The notes under the pieces: generated by a model
What the model was told of the DNA's origin: nothing
Seen by the model: only the letters and a program-made list of their open reading frames with translations
The model's database searches: none
Assembly: GCA_902542235.1 (NCBI GenBank)
Contig: CACBTT010000005.1
Span: 1 to 64,000, forward strand
Length of the DNA: 64,000 bases
Source: an uncultured Pelagibacteraceae bacterium
GTDB lineage: Bacteria > Pseudomonadota > Alphaproteobacteria > Pelagibacterales > Pelagibacteraceae
Direction of reading: 5' to 3'
Translations under genes and position numbers: made by a program
Shown: in pieces, positions 20,766 to 31,390 of the stretch
Numbering within the stretch: position 1 is the first letter of the stretch
Layout: each line of letters begins with the position of its first letter

Positions 20766-21726
20766 TAACTGCTGGTCCAGTTAAAACCCTATTCTCTAAA
20801 TCTATATGAGCTTGTTTAGCTTCACTTAATTTATATTTTTTAGAAACCGCAATTTTAATTTTTCCTGAAAGAACTGCATCAAAAACCAATTTAGCAGATT
20901 TTTCTAATTCATCTCTGGTAATAGTATAATGCATTATTGACGGTCTTGTAAAAAAAAGACCTTTTGTATTTATATGTTTTTTGACATCTATAGTGTGAAC
21001 ATATCCAGATGCATTTCCAAATGCTACCATCATCCCTCTAATTTTTAAACATTCTATTGATCCCTCAAAAGTTTTTGCTCCAACACCATCATAGACAACA
21101 TCTATTCCATTTTTACCTACTGTTTTTTCAACTTCTTCCACAAAATTATGATCTGTATAATTGATGACATGATGACACCCATTTTTTTTTGCTATTTCAA
21201 CTTTTTCTTTAGATCCAACTGTTCCAATGACTTCACATCCTAATGCATTAGCCCACTGGCATAATATTTGACCAACACCACCAGCTGCAGCATGAAATAA
21301 AACTTTATCTCCTTTTTTTACAGCATATGACCTGTGTAATAAATATTCTGATGTTATTCCTTTCAATAAAATGCAGGAAGCTATTTCATCTGAAATACCT
21401 TCTGGCACCGTGACTAATTTTTCCTCTGGCATTATTTGTTTTTCTGAGTATCCACTTATTGGAGCAGATGCATGACTTACTCGATCTCCAACTTTAAAAA
21501 GACTTACTTCAGAGCCAATTTCTTCAACTACTCCAGATGCTTCTAGTCCAAGTCCACTTGGTAATTCAATCGGATACAAACCTGTTCGATGGTAAACATC
21601 AATATAATTAAGTCCAACTGACAGATTTTTAACGAGAACTTCCTTTGGACCAGGTTTACCGATTTCAATATCCTTGTATTCTAAGACTTCTGGCCCTCCA
21701 AACTTTTCAAATCTTATAGCTTTCAT
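20755..21726 (-). CDS. qorA: NAD(P)H:quinone oxidoreductase, zinc-independent MDR family
   Basis: A 323-residue medium-chain dehydrogenase/reductase. The N-terminal GroES-like fold shows GLNYIDVYHRTGLYP near residues 38-52 and GLEASGVVEEIG near 61-72; the nucleotide-binding fold has LFHAAAGGVGQILCQWA near 143-159. The zinc-binding cysteines of alcohol dehydrogenases are absent, as in quinone oxidoreductases (Qor). It probably reduces quinones with NADPH. It follows the pirin gene (21729) with a 2-bp gap, so the two are likely co-transcribed. Confidence 0.9.
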   Translation of the reverse strand: MKAIRFEKFGGPEVLEYKDIEIGKPGPKEVLVKNLSVGLNYIDVYHRTGLYPIELPSGLGLEASGVVEEIGSEVSLFKVGDRVSHASAPISGYSEKQIMPEEKLVTVPEGISDEIASCILLKGITSEYLLHRSYAVKKGDKVLFHAAAGGVGQILCQWANALGCEVIGTVGSKEKVEIAKKNGCHHVINYTDHNFVEEVEKTVGKNGIDVVYDGVGAKTFEGSIECLKIRGMMVAFGNASGYVHTIDVKKHINTKGLFFTRPSIMHYTITRDELEKSAKLVFDAVLSGKIKIAVSKKYKLSEAKQAHIDLENRVLTGPAVIIP

Positions 21727-21728
21727 AT

Positions 21729-22574
21729 TTACTTTACAAAATTACCATTATGATAATCATCAATTGCTTGAAGTATTTCTTGTTTGGTATTCATGACAAA
21801 TGGGCCACCTCTTGCAATCTGTTCTCCTATTGGTTTTCCAGATATTAGTAAAAATTTAGCTTTTGTTAAAGCAGTTACTTTCAAGTTTTCACCTTTAGAT
21901 AATAAAATTAAAGTAGAGTCTTTAACACTTTCATGTTTATTGTTTCCAATTTCAATCTCACCTTCAATTAAATATATGAATGAATTGTGTGTGGATGGAA
22001 CTTGATGATTAAAAATTTTACTTTCATTTAATTCTACATCAAAATAAATTGGATCCACATTGTGTTTTTTTATTGGACCTTCTGAATTTTCAAACTTTCC
22101 AGCTATTACTTTTATAAATTTATCTTCGTCCTTATGTGTGCTCATTTTATCAGAGTCAATATAATGGTATTCTGGTTTGCTCATCTTTTCGCTAGCAGGC
22201 ATATTAATCCATAATTGAAAACCATGAAGTTTTCCATCGTTCATAGCTGGCATTTCAGAATGAATTATACCACTACCAGTTTTCATCCATTGCACATCTC
22301 CTGCAGTCATTTTTCCTTGGCCACCTGTACTATCTTTATGTTCGAAACTCCCAGCCAACATGTATGTAACTGTTTCAATTCCTCTGTGTGGATGAGGAGG
22401 AAAGCCTGCAATATAATCGTCTTTATTTTCTGATCCAAATTCATCTAACATTAAAAATGGATCATAATAATTTGGTTCAACACCAATACTTCTTTTTAAT
22501 TTAACTCCTGCACCATCTGATGCTGGTGTTGGATCTATAATTTTTTCTACTTCGATATTTATCATGTTGTTCAT
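21729..22574 (-). CDS. Pirin family protein (cupin)
   Basis: A 281-residue bicupin of the pirin family. DPFLMLDEFGSE near residues 38-49 and the metal-binding block FPPHPHRGIETVTYMLAGSF near 59-78 (the HPHRG histidines) are diagnostic; MTAGDVQWMKTGSGIIHSEM follows near 88-107. The C-terminal cupin is present (GGPFVMNTKQEI near 257-268). Some bacterial pirins have quercetin dioxygenase activity or modulate central metabolism; no role can be assigned here. Paired with the quinone oxidoreductase and followed upstream by a HAD gene. Confidence 0.93.
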   Translation of the reverse strand: MNNMINIEVEKIIDPTPASDGAGVKLKRSIGVEPNYYDPFLMLDEFGSENKDDYIAGFPPHPHRGIETVTYMLAGSFEHKDSTGGQGKMTAGDVQWMKTGSGIIHSEMPAMNDGKLHGFQLWINMPASEKMSKPEYHYIDSDKMSTHKDEDKFIKVIAGKFENSEGPIKKHNVDPIYFDVELNESKIFNHQVPSTHNSFIYLIEGEIEIGNNKHESVKDSTLILLSKGENLKVTALTKAKFLLISGKPIGEQIARGGPFVMNTKQEILQAIDDYHNGNFVK

Positions 22575-22585
22575 ATAGGATATAT

Positions 22586-23248
22586 CTAAATTAAATCAAG
22601 CAATTCTGATAAATTACTTATTTGTTGGTTAGGTTCAAAATCTAATTTATCAAAAATATTATTATTTCTATTCACCCAAACTGTGTTGTATCCATAATTC
22701 CCTGCACCAGAAACATCCCAAGTATTAGCACTTAAGAATAAAACTTCATTCTTTTCAATATTATATTTATTTATTGGAAGATCATATACTTTTGAATCTG
22801 GTTTAAAAATACCAGCTTCTTCTACAGAAAAAATATCATCAAAAATATCTTTTAATTGATTGCTAACTACAAGTTCATTTAAAAGGTCAGGTGTACCATT
22901 TGATAGAATTGCTAATTTATAATTTAATTGTTTTAATTTTTTTAAAGCATCCCTTACTTCTATAAATGGTGAAAGCACTTTATATAAATTTAATAGTTCT
23001 GATCTCATTGAATTATCAATATTGTAAAAATTCATAGATTTATCCAAACTATCTTCAGTAATTTGCCAAAAATCTTTGTGTCTTCTCATTAAACTTCTAA
23101 GCCAAGTGTATTCAAGCTGTGTAGTTCTCCAATAATTGGCAAATCCTTCCCATTTACCTCCTAATTTTTCCTTACATTTTTCAGCTGCAGAATTAACATC
23201 AAATAGGGTGCCGTATGCATCAAATATGATTGCTTTAATTTTTTTCAT
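22586..23248 (-). CDS. Haloacid dehalogenase type II-like HAD hydrolase
   Basis: A 220-residue HAD enzyme. Motif I is IIFDAYGTLFDVNSAA near residues 7-22, with DxYGTL typical of L-2-haloacid dehalogenases; motif II is ILSNGTPDLL near 115-124, the lysine lies in FKPDSKVY near 149-156, and SANTWDVSGAGNYGY near 173-187 corresponds to the dehalogenase motif (SxNxWDxxGA). The family hydrolyses C-halogen bonds of 2-haloacids, though many members are phosphatases. Its start is 17 bp from the divergent rsmE. Confidence 0.85.
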   Translation of the reverse strand: MKKIKAIIFDAYGTLFDVNSAAEKCKEKLGGKWEGFANYWRTTQLEYTWLRSLMRRHKDFWQITEDSLDKSMNFYNIDNSMRSELLNLYKVLSPFIEVRDALKKLKQLNYKLAILSNGTPDLLNELVVSNQLKDIFDDIFSVEEAGIFKPDSKVYDLPINKYNIEKNEVLFLSANTWDVSGAGNYGYNTVWVNRNNNIFDKLDFEPNQQISNLSELLDLI

Positions 23249-23265
23249 AAATTAATTTAAATATA

Positions 23266-23964
23266 ATGAGCAATATTAGAATATTTTATCCAGAAAAATT
23301 ATCAATTAATTTAGAAACTAATTTAACTAAGTCTCAGTCACATTATTTATTGAAAGTAATGAGGATTAAACAAGGAGAGACCTTTTCAGTTTTTAATAAA
23401 TCTGGAGAATGGAAGTCAATTGTAACTGAAATTTCAAAAAGCAGCTTAAATTTTAAGGTTGTTGAACAATTAAGACAAAAAGATAAAGGGCAAGAAATCT
23501 GGTTAGCCTTCTCACCCATTAAATCAAATTATTTTAACTTCATGATACAAAAAGCAACTGAGCTTGGAGTAACAAAATTTGTACCAATTATTTCTGAAAG
23601 GACAATTGTTAGAAAAGTAAATAATGAGAGATTAAATAAAATAATTATAGAGTCGTGTGAGCAAAGTAATAGAATAAATATTCCCTCAATTGAAAAACCT
23701 CAGTCATTAGATAATTTCCTGTCAAACATTTCAGATATAAATTTAATTTTTGGAGATTTAAATACGAATAATAAAAAAATTAAAATTTCTAATTCAAAAC
23801 CAAATTGTCTTTTAATTGGTCCTGAAGGGGATTATTCAGCCAGTGAAATTAAAAAGATTCTAAACTTTAAAGGGTCTCAATCGATAAAACTAAGTGATAA
23901 CATTTTAAGGTCTGAAACTGCGGTTATATCCGCGTTATCTGTGATTAATTATTTGCAAAATTGA
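23266..23964 (+). CDS. rsmE: 16S rRNA (uracil1498-N3)-methyltransferase
   Basis: A 232-residue SPOUT methyltransferase. The N-terminal PUA-like part includes HYLLKVMRIKQGETF near residues 26-40; the SPOUT knot shows KATELGVTKFVPIISERT near 88-105, LLIGPEGDYSASEI near 182-195 and SLSDNILRSETAVISAL-like KLSDNILRSETAV near 208-220. It methylates U1498 in 16S rRNA. The ATG gives normal family length. coxB begins 60 bp downstream. Confidence 0.96.
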   Translation: MSNIRIFYPEKLSINLETNLTKSQSHYLLKVMRIKQGETFSVFNKSGEWKSIVTEISKSSLNFKVVEQLRQKDKGQEIWLAFSPIKSNYFNFMIQKATELGVTKFVPIISERTIVRKVNNERLNKIIIESCEQSNRINIPSIEKPQSLDNFLSNISDINLIFGDLNTNNKKIKISNSKPNCLLIGPEGDYSASEIKKILNFKGSQSIKLSDNILRSETAVISALSVINYLQN

Positions 23965-24023
23965 TAAATTGTCGCGAATTCTCTAGTATTTTTTATAATA
24001 TTTTCGATCTATATAGAAAACAA

Positions 24024-26473
<2,450 letters not shown>

Positions 26474-26499
26474 TAACGTCTCAAGATATAAAAATTATA

Positions 26500-27408
26500 A
26501 TGGCTACGACGTATTCTAAAGTAAAAAAATCATATTACGAACTAGGTATTATTACTGAATTATTAAAGTTAATGAAACCAAGGGTAATGTCTCTTGTTAT
26601 TTTCACTTGTGCTGTTGGTCTATTAACAGCTCCAACTTCAGTTTCATTTCAACAATCAGTTATTGGAATATTAATTGTAGCCTTTGGCGCTGGTGCAGCA
26701 GGTGCACTTAACATGTGGTATGAAGCTGACTTAGATAAATTAATGTCTAGAACGTGCTTACGTCCAATTCCAAGAGGAAAGCTGAACAGAAACCAAGCAT
26801 TATATTTTGGAACATCTCTGTCAATTATTTCAGTTGTAAGCTTATATTTTGTTACAAATGCTTTATCATCATTTCTATTATTGTTTACGATCTTATTTTA
26901 CGTATTTGTTTATACAATCTGGTTAAAAAGAAAAACTCCACAAAATATTGTTATAGGTGGAGCATCAGGAGCTTTACCACCAGTAATTGGATGGGCAATA
27001 GCAACAAATTCTATTTCGTTGGAGTCGATTGCTTTTTTCTTAATAATTTTCTTTTGGACACCGTCACACTTTTGGGCATTAAGCTTATACAAAGCTGATG
27101 ATTATAAAAAAGCAGGTATTCCAATGCTTCCAGTAACCAATGGAATTCAGGATACAAAAAAGAATATTTTAATTTATTCTTTGCTAATGATACCTACAAT
27201 TTTTTTTCCATATTACATTGGATTTGTCGGTGAAGTTTTCTTAATACTTAGCTTACTTCTTACATTTTATTATAATTTAATTTGTTACCAGCTTTACAAC
27301 TATAAAGTTGGAAAATTTAACATAAAGAAAGCTAGACATATTTTCAGCTATTCAATTATTTACTTATTTTTAATATTTGTTTTTTTCTTGGTGGATAAAA
27401 TTTTATGA
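26500..27408 (+). CDS. ctaB: Protohaem IX farnesyltransferase (haem O synthase)
   Basis: A 302-residue membrane prenyltransferase of the UbiA superfamily with about nine helices. LMKPRVMSLVIFTCAVGL near residues 24-41, the first aspartate motif NMWYEADLDKLMSRTCLRP near 71-89 and TPSHFWALSLYKADDYKKAGIPMLPV near 187-212 identify CtaB/CyoE. It makes haem O, the precursor of haem A needed by the oxidase encoded on either side. Its stop overlaps the ATG of a 41-residue membrane protein gene. Confidence 0.97.
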   Translation: MATTYSKVKKSYYELGIITELLKLMKPRVMSLVIFTCAVGLLTAPTSVSFQQSVIGILIVAFGAGAAGALNMWYEADLDKLMSRTCLRPIPRGKLNRNQALYFGTSLSIISVVSLYFVTNALSSFLLLFTILFYVFVYTIWLKRKTPQNIVIGGASGALPPVIGWAIATNSISLESIAFFLIIFFWTPSHFWALSLYKADDYKKAGIPMLPVTNGIQDTKKNILIYSLLMIPTIFFPYYIGFVGEVFLILSLLLTFYYNLICYQLYNYKVGKFNIKKARHIFSYSIIYLFLIFVFFLVDKIL

Positions 27409-27530
27409 TAGTTAAAGATCAAAAATTAAAAAAGAAAAATTTATGGACAGCAGTTGGTTTAGTTGCATTTATAGTTTTCTTATTTATTTTCACACTATTT
27501 AATATTGGAGTATTTGAAAGACCTCTATGA
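27405..27530 (+). CDS. 41-residue CoxF-like single-helix membrane protein
   Basis: An ATG at 27405 overlaps the ctaB stop (ATGA) and its own TGA overlaps the ctaG ATG (ATGA), so this tiny gene is locked into the oxidase operon. The protein is a basic N-terminus (VKDQKLKKKN), one hydrophobic helix (about residues 14-33) and a short tail NIGVFERPL. Small single-helix proteins between ctaB and ctaG in alphaproteobacteria are often called CoxF; the position fits, the sequence is too short for proof. Too short for standard gene callers with a 60-residue cut-off. Confidence 0.75.
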   Translation: MIVKDQKLKKKNLWTAVGLVAFIVFLFIFTLFNIGVFERPL

Positions 27531-28075
27531 TTAAAAAAAATACTTTAACTCCACTAATTCTAGCAGGAATTTTTGTCTTTATGTTGGGATTGTCTTTTGC
27601 AGCTGTGCCTTTGTATGATTTATTTTGTAGAGTAACTGGCTTTGGTGGCACAACACAAATATCGAAAGAAGCTCCTAATATAGTTTTAGATAAAAAAATA
27701 AATGTAAGATTAGATACCAACGTTAACAGTGCTCTTGATTGGAATTTTGATGTTGATCAAAAAACAATGGATGTTCAGCCAGGCAAGGTATACAGAATTA
27801 AATTTGAAGTGGAAAACACAGGAGATGAAATTTCATCTGCTGTAGCTACATATAATGTTTCTCCATCATCATTTGGAGCATATTTTAATAAATTAGGCTG
27901 TTTTTGCTTTGAAAAACAAACACTAGATCCAGGGGAAAAGGCAAGTTACACACTAGTTTTTTACTTAGATCCAGAATTAGTAAATGATCCAAAAACATCT
28001 AGAGTTGAAGATGTTACTATGTCATATACTTTTTTCTCATCTGAATATTATAAAAACGAAAAAAAAGAGAGTTAA
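27527..28075 (+). CDS. ctaG: Cytochrome c oxidase copper chaperone CtaG/Cox11
   Basis: A 182-residue protein with one N-terminal membrane helix (about residues 8-28) and a periplasmic immunoglobulin-like domain. LYDLFCRVTGFGGTTQ near 31-46 and the copper-binding NKLGCFCFEKQTLDPGE near 121-137 (C-F-C-F) are diagnostic for Cox11. It delivers copper to the CuB site of subunit I. Start overlaps the small CoxF-like gene by 4 bp, and coxC follows after 5 bp. Confidence 0.97.
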   Translation: MIKKNTLTPLILAGIFVFMLGLSFAAVPLYDLFCRVTGFGGTTQISKEAPNIVLDKKINVRLDTNVNSALDWNFDVDQKTMDVQPGKVYRIKFEVENTGDEISSAVATYNVSPSSFGAYFNKLGCFCFEKQTLDPGEKASYTLVFYLDPELVNDPKTSRVEDVTMSYTFFSSEYYKNEKKES

Positions 28076-28080
28076 AATAA

Positions 28081-28872
28081 ATGTCTGCATCTGGTCAAAA
28101 ACATGATTATCATTTAGTTGACCCTAGTCCTTGGCCTTTAGCTACATCTATAGCAACACTAGTTACAGCTGTTGGATCTGTTTATTATTTTCACAGTAAA
28201 GTCATGTGGGCGATGGTTTTAGGTTTTTTACTTATAATTTATTGTGCCTTTATGTGGTTCAGAGATGTTGTAATCGAAGCTGAGCACAAAGGTCATCATA
28301 CACCTGTAGTTCAAATTCATCACAGATATGGAATGACATTATTTATAGCGTCTGAAGTAATGTTTTTTGTTGCATGGTTTTGGGCATACTTTGATGCAAG
28401 TTTGTTTCCAAATGAATTCATGGGAAATGTATGGCCACCAAAAGATATTGAAACTTTTGATCCATGGGACATCCCGCTTATAAATACTCTTGTCCTACTT
28501 TTATCTGGTACAACAGTAACTTGGGCACACCATTCTTTATTAGAGGACGACAGAAAAGGATTCATAAATGGTCTAATTTGTACAGTAATTTTAGGAGCAT
28601 TCTTTACATTATTGCAAATATACGAATACCAACATGCAACATTTAGTTTTTCAGGTCATATTTATGGAGCTACATTCTATATGGCCACAGGGTTTCATGG
28701 TTTCCACGTTTTAATTGGAACTATTTTTTTAGCGGTTTGCTTATGGAGAGGTAAATTAGGACATTTTACTAAAGAACATCACTTTGGTTTTGAGGCTGCT
28801 GCTTGGTACTGGCACTTTGTTGACGTTGTCTGGTTGTTCTTATTTGCAGCTATTTACATTTGGGGAAGTTAA
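28081..28872 (+). CDS. coxC: Cytochrome c oxidase subunit III
   Basis: A 263-residue protein with seven predicted helices. It begins KHDYHLVDPSPWPL near residues 7-20, and has the conserved RDVVIEAEHKGHHT near 61-74, GMTLFIASEVMFFVAWFWAYF near 84-104, and the C-terminal FGFEAAAWYWHFVDVVWLFLF near 236-256. Subunit III stabilises subunit I and proton uptake. It sits between ctaG and the SURF1 gene in the oxidase operon. Confidence 0.98.
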   Translation: MSASGQKHDYHLVDPSPWPLATSIATLVTAVGSVYYFHSKVMWAMVLGFLLIIYCAFMWFRDVVIEAEHKGHHTPVVQIHHRYGMTLFIASEVMFFVAWFWAYFDASLFPNEFMGNVWPPKDIETFDPWDIPLINTLVLLLSGTTVTWAHHSLLEDDRKGFINGLICTVILGAFFTLLQIYEYQHATFSFSGHIYGATFYMATGFHGFHVLIGTIFLAVCLWRGKLGHFTKEHHFGFEAAAWYWHFVDVVWLFLFAAIYIWGS

Positions 28873-28878
28873 TAGTTC

Positions 28879-29532
28879 TTGAAAAATAAGCTATCTTTTT
28901 CAATCTTTGTATACTTTTTTATTTTAGTTTTTTTGTCGTTAGGTACTTGGCAAATAGTTAGACTAAATTGGAAGCTTGATTTAATAAATTCAATTGATCA
29001 ATCTTTAAAAAGCGATCCAGTAGATTTTAATGGAAGCAATCCAATTAACTTTAAAAAAATCAAATTTGAAGGAATATTAGATAATTCAAAAATAATTTAT
29101 TTATATTCCTTAAATGAAAAAGGAGAACCAGGATTTGATATTATAAATCCAGTTAGTATTAATAATAAAAGCTATTTAATAAATCGGGGTTGGGTTCCAA
29201 GAGATTTTAAATCTAAAAAGTATGTTTCAAATGAGAGTAAATTTGAGGGAGTTTTAAAATTAAAAAGCAAATTTAATTATTTCAAGCCAGATAATGACAT
29301 AAATAAGAATTATTGGTTCACGCTTAAAGATGAAGATTTATTGACCTATACAGGTAAAGAATTTTCTCCATTCATTATCAACAATATTAGCAAGCAGGAA
29401 GGAATTTATCCTCAGTCAAAACAAATTGGAGCCAATATTTCAAACAACCACTTAAAGTATGCTCTTACATGGTTTTCATTAGCTGTTTCCATTTTTTTAA
29501 TATATTTATATTTTAGAAAAAAAAATTACTGA
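28879..29532 (+). CDS. SURF1 family oxidase assembly protein
   Basis: A 217-residue protein with one membrane helix at each end (about 6-24 and 192-210), the SURF1 topology. LGTWQIVRLNWKLDLI near residues 21-36 (GxWQ-x-x-R), YLINRGWVPRDFK near 107-119 and the C-terminal HLKYALTWFSLAVS near 189-202 match the family. SURF1 helps insert haem A into subunit I. The start is a TTG 6 bp after coxC; no ATG lies nearby in frame. Its stop overlaps the thrC ATG. Confidence 0.92.
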   Translation: MKNKLSFSIFVYFFILVFLSLGTWQIVRLNWKLDLINSIDQSLKSDPVDFNGSNPINFKKIKFEGILDNSKIIYLYSLNEKGEPGFDIINPVSINNKSYLINRGWVPRDFKSKKYVSNESKFEGVLKLKSKFNYFKPDNDINKNYWFTLKDEDLLTYTGKEFSPFIINNISKQEGIYPQSKQIGANISNNHLKYALTWFSLAVSIFLIYLYFRKKNY

Positions 29533-30905
29533 TGGAATATATAAGCACTAGAAATAATTCAGATCATTTTTCATTTAAAAACGTATTTTTGAAAGGTTTA
29601 GCTGATGATGGGGGTCTTTTTGTACCAAAGTCAATCAAACCATTTAGTAAAGATGAACTAAACAAACTAAGTAGTCTTAATTACAATGAATTAGCAGCCG
29701 AAATAATTTTCCCATTTATTGGTGATTTTATGACTAAAGAAGAATTAATTTCCACAGTATCAAAATCTTACTCAAATTTTAGAGCAGAAGATGTTGTAAA
29801 AATTTCTGATTTAGGAAATTTAAAAATCTTAGAACTCTATCATGGCCCAACTCTTGCTTTTAAAGATATTGCAATGCAATTAATAGGAAATTTCTATCAA
29901 TATCACTTAGGAAATGAGCAAAAAAAAATTAATATTATTGTAGCAACTTCAGGAGACACAGGTGCAGCTGCTATTGATGCTTTAAAAGGCAAAAAGAATT
30001 TAAATGTTTTTGTATTACATCCAAATAACAGAATTTCACCAGTGCAAAGAAAACTGATGACAATCCATGAAGAAAAAAATGTATTCAATATTGCTATTGA
30101 GGGTAACTTTGATGACTGTCAAAATCTAGTTAAAGCAATGTTTAATGATGAAAAATTTTCTAGCTCAATAAATATGTCAGGCGTTAATTCAATTAATTGG
30201 GCAAGAATTGTTGCTCAAGCTGTTTATTATTTTTATGCTTATTTTAAAATAGGCAATGGACAGCCTCTGTCTTTTTCTGTTCCAACTGGAAATTTTGGAG
30301 ATATTTATGCTGGTTATCTAGCAAAAAAACTTGGTCTTCCAATTGATAAACTTATTGTAGCTACTAACAAAAATGACATCCTTCATAGAGCAATTTCTGG
30401 CGGGGATTATACTCAAAAGAAAGTTGAAGAAACAAATACTCCTAGCATGGATATCCAGATAGCAAGTAACTTTGAGAGACTTTTATACGATGTAAAAGAA
30501 TGTAATTCAGATGTTACGAAAGATGTAATGAATAGAATAAAAAACAATACTTATCAAATCGATAATAGTGACTTAGATGAAATAAAAAAGAATTTTACAT
30601 CTGAAATGTTAGATGAAAACGAAACTATCCAAATGATAAAAGATATAAACAAAGAATATAAAGTTGTAGTTGATCCACATACTGCGGTTGGAATTGGTGC
30701 CGCAAAAAAACTTGGGCTAGAACAAAATTGTGTTGTTTTATCTACAGCACACCCATGTAAGTTTCCAAAAGCAATAGAAGATGCAATCTCAAAAACTGAA
30801 AGTTTACCAGATAGTCTTAAATATGTTTATGATAGAGAAGAAAAATTTAAAGTTATATCAAATGATATAAATAAAGTTAAAGATTATGTAATTAATTCCA
30901 TATGA
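29532..30905 (+). CDS. thrC: Threonine synthase
   Basis: A 457-residue PLP enzyme. The start MEYISTRN is typical of the long (yeast/E. coli type) ThrC. LADDGGLFVPKSI lies near residues 23-35, the PLP lysine is in HGPTLAFKDIAMQLIGNF near 104-121, and VATSGDTGAAAIDALKG (phosphate binding) lies near 140-156. It converts O-phosphohomoserine to threonine. It follows SURF1 with a 1-bp overlap, as in other alphaproteobacteria, and overlaps the peroxiredoxin gene by 4 bp. A thrB gene occurs 4 kb away on the other strand. Confidence 0.97.
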   Translation: MEYISTRNNSDHFSFKNVFLKGLADDGGLFVPKSIKPFSKDELNKLSSLNYNELAAEIIFPFIGDFMTKEELISTVSKSYSNFRAEDVVKISDLGNLKILELYHGPTLAFKDIAMQLIGNFYQYHLGNEQKKINIIVATSGDTGAAAIDALKGKKNLNVFVLHPNNRISPVQRKLMTIHEEKNVFNIAIEGNFDDCQNLVKAMFNDEKFSSSINMSGVNSINWARIVAQAVYYFYAYFKIGNGQPLSFSVPTGNFGDIYAGYLAKKLGLPIDKLIVATNKNDILHRAISGGDYTQKKVEETNTPSMDIQIASNFERLLYDVKECNSDVTKDVMNRIKNNTYQIDNSDLDEIKKNFTSEMLDENETIQMIKDINKEYKVVVDPHTAVGIGAAKKLGLEQNCVVLSTAHPCKFPKAIEDAISKTESLPDSLKYVYDREEKFKVISNDINKVKDYVINSI

Positions 30906-31387
30906 AATTAAAAATAAAAGATCAAATTCCTGATATAGAAATTTTCCATCTAATAGATGGTGAACCACAAACTAGCAAAATTAGAGATATTTTAGGAAAT
31001 GGTAAAGTTATTTTATTTGGATTACCTGGCGCTTTTACCTCAACTTGTTCAAAACTCCATCTTCCTGGATATGTAGCTAATGCCGATAAAATAAAAGCTA
31101 AAGGAATTGACAATATATTTTGTTTATCTGTAAATGATCCTTTTGTTATGAATGCCTGGGGAGTAGCGAATAATGCAGCTGGCAAAATTACAATGTTATC
31201 AGATCCTTATCTATTATTTACAAAAGCAATTGGTGCAGAAGTAGATAGAAATTCAAAAGGAATGGGTGTTCGCTCAAATCGTTATGCTATGGTTATTCAA
31301 AACTTAGAAGTTAATAATATTCAAGTTGAGAAAGAGACTAAGCAATGCGGTTTATCTTCAGCAGATGGAATATTAGATTTATTATAA
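30902..31387 (+). CDS. Peroxiredoxin, Prx5/glutaredoxin-type
   Basis: A 161-residue thiol peroxidase of the Prx5 (AhpE/PMP20-like) group. The active site is GLPGAFTSTCSKLHLPGY near residues 39-56 with the peroxidatic cysteine. CLSVNDPFVMNAW follows near 76-88 and a possible resolving cysteine occurs in KQCGLSSADGIL near 147-158. It reduces hydrogen peroxide and alkyl peroxides with thiol donors. It is the last conserved gene of the oxidase/thrC run; a polysaccharide lyase gene starts 3 bp after its stop. Confidence 0.93.
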   Translation: MKLKIKDQIPDIEIFHLIDGEPQTSKIRDILGNGKVILFGLPGAFTSTCSKLHLPGYVANADKIKAKGIDNIFCLSVNDPFVMNAWGVANNAAGKITMLSDPYLLFTKAIGAEVDRNSKGMGVRSNRYAMVIQNLEVNNIQVEKETKQCGLSSADGILDLL

Positions 31388-31390
31388 CCT

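Noticed and set aside
23961-24023. Longer N-terminus for coxB
   Set aside because: The upstream ATG overlaps rsmE and puts 21 non-conserved residues before a normal signal peptide; the ATG at 24024 is far better.
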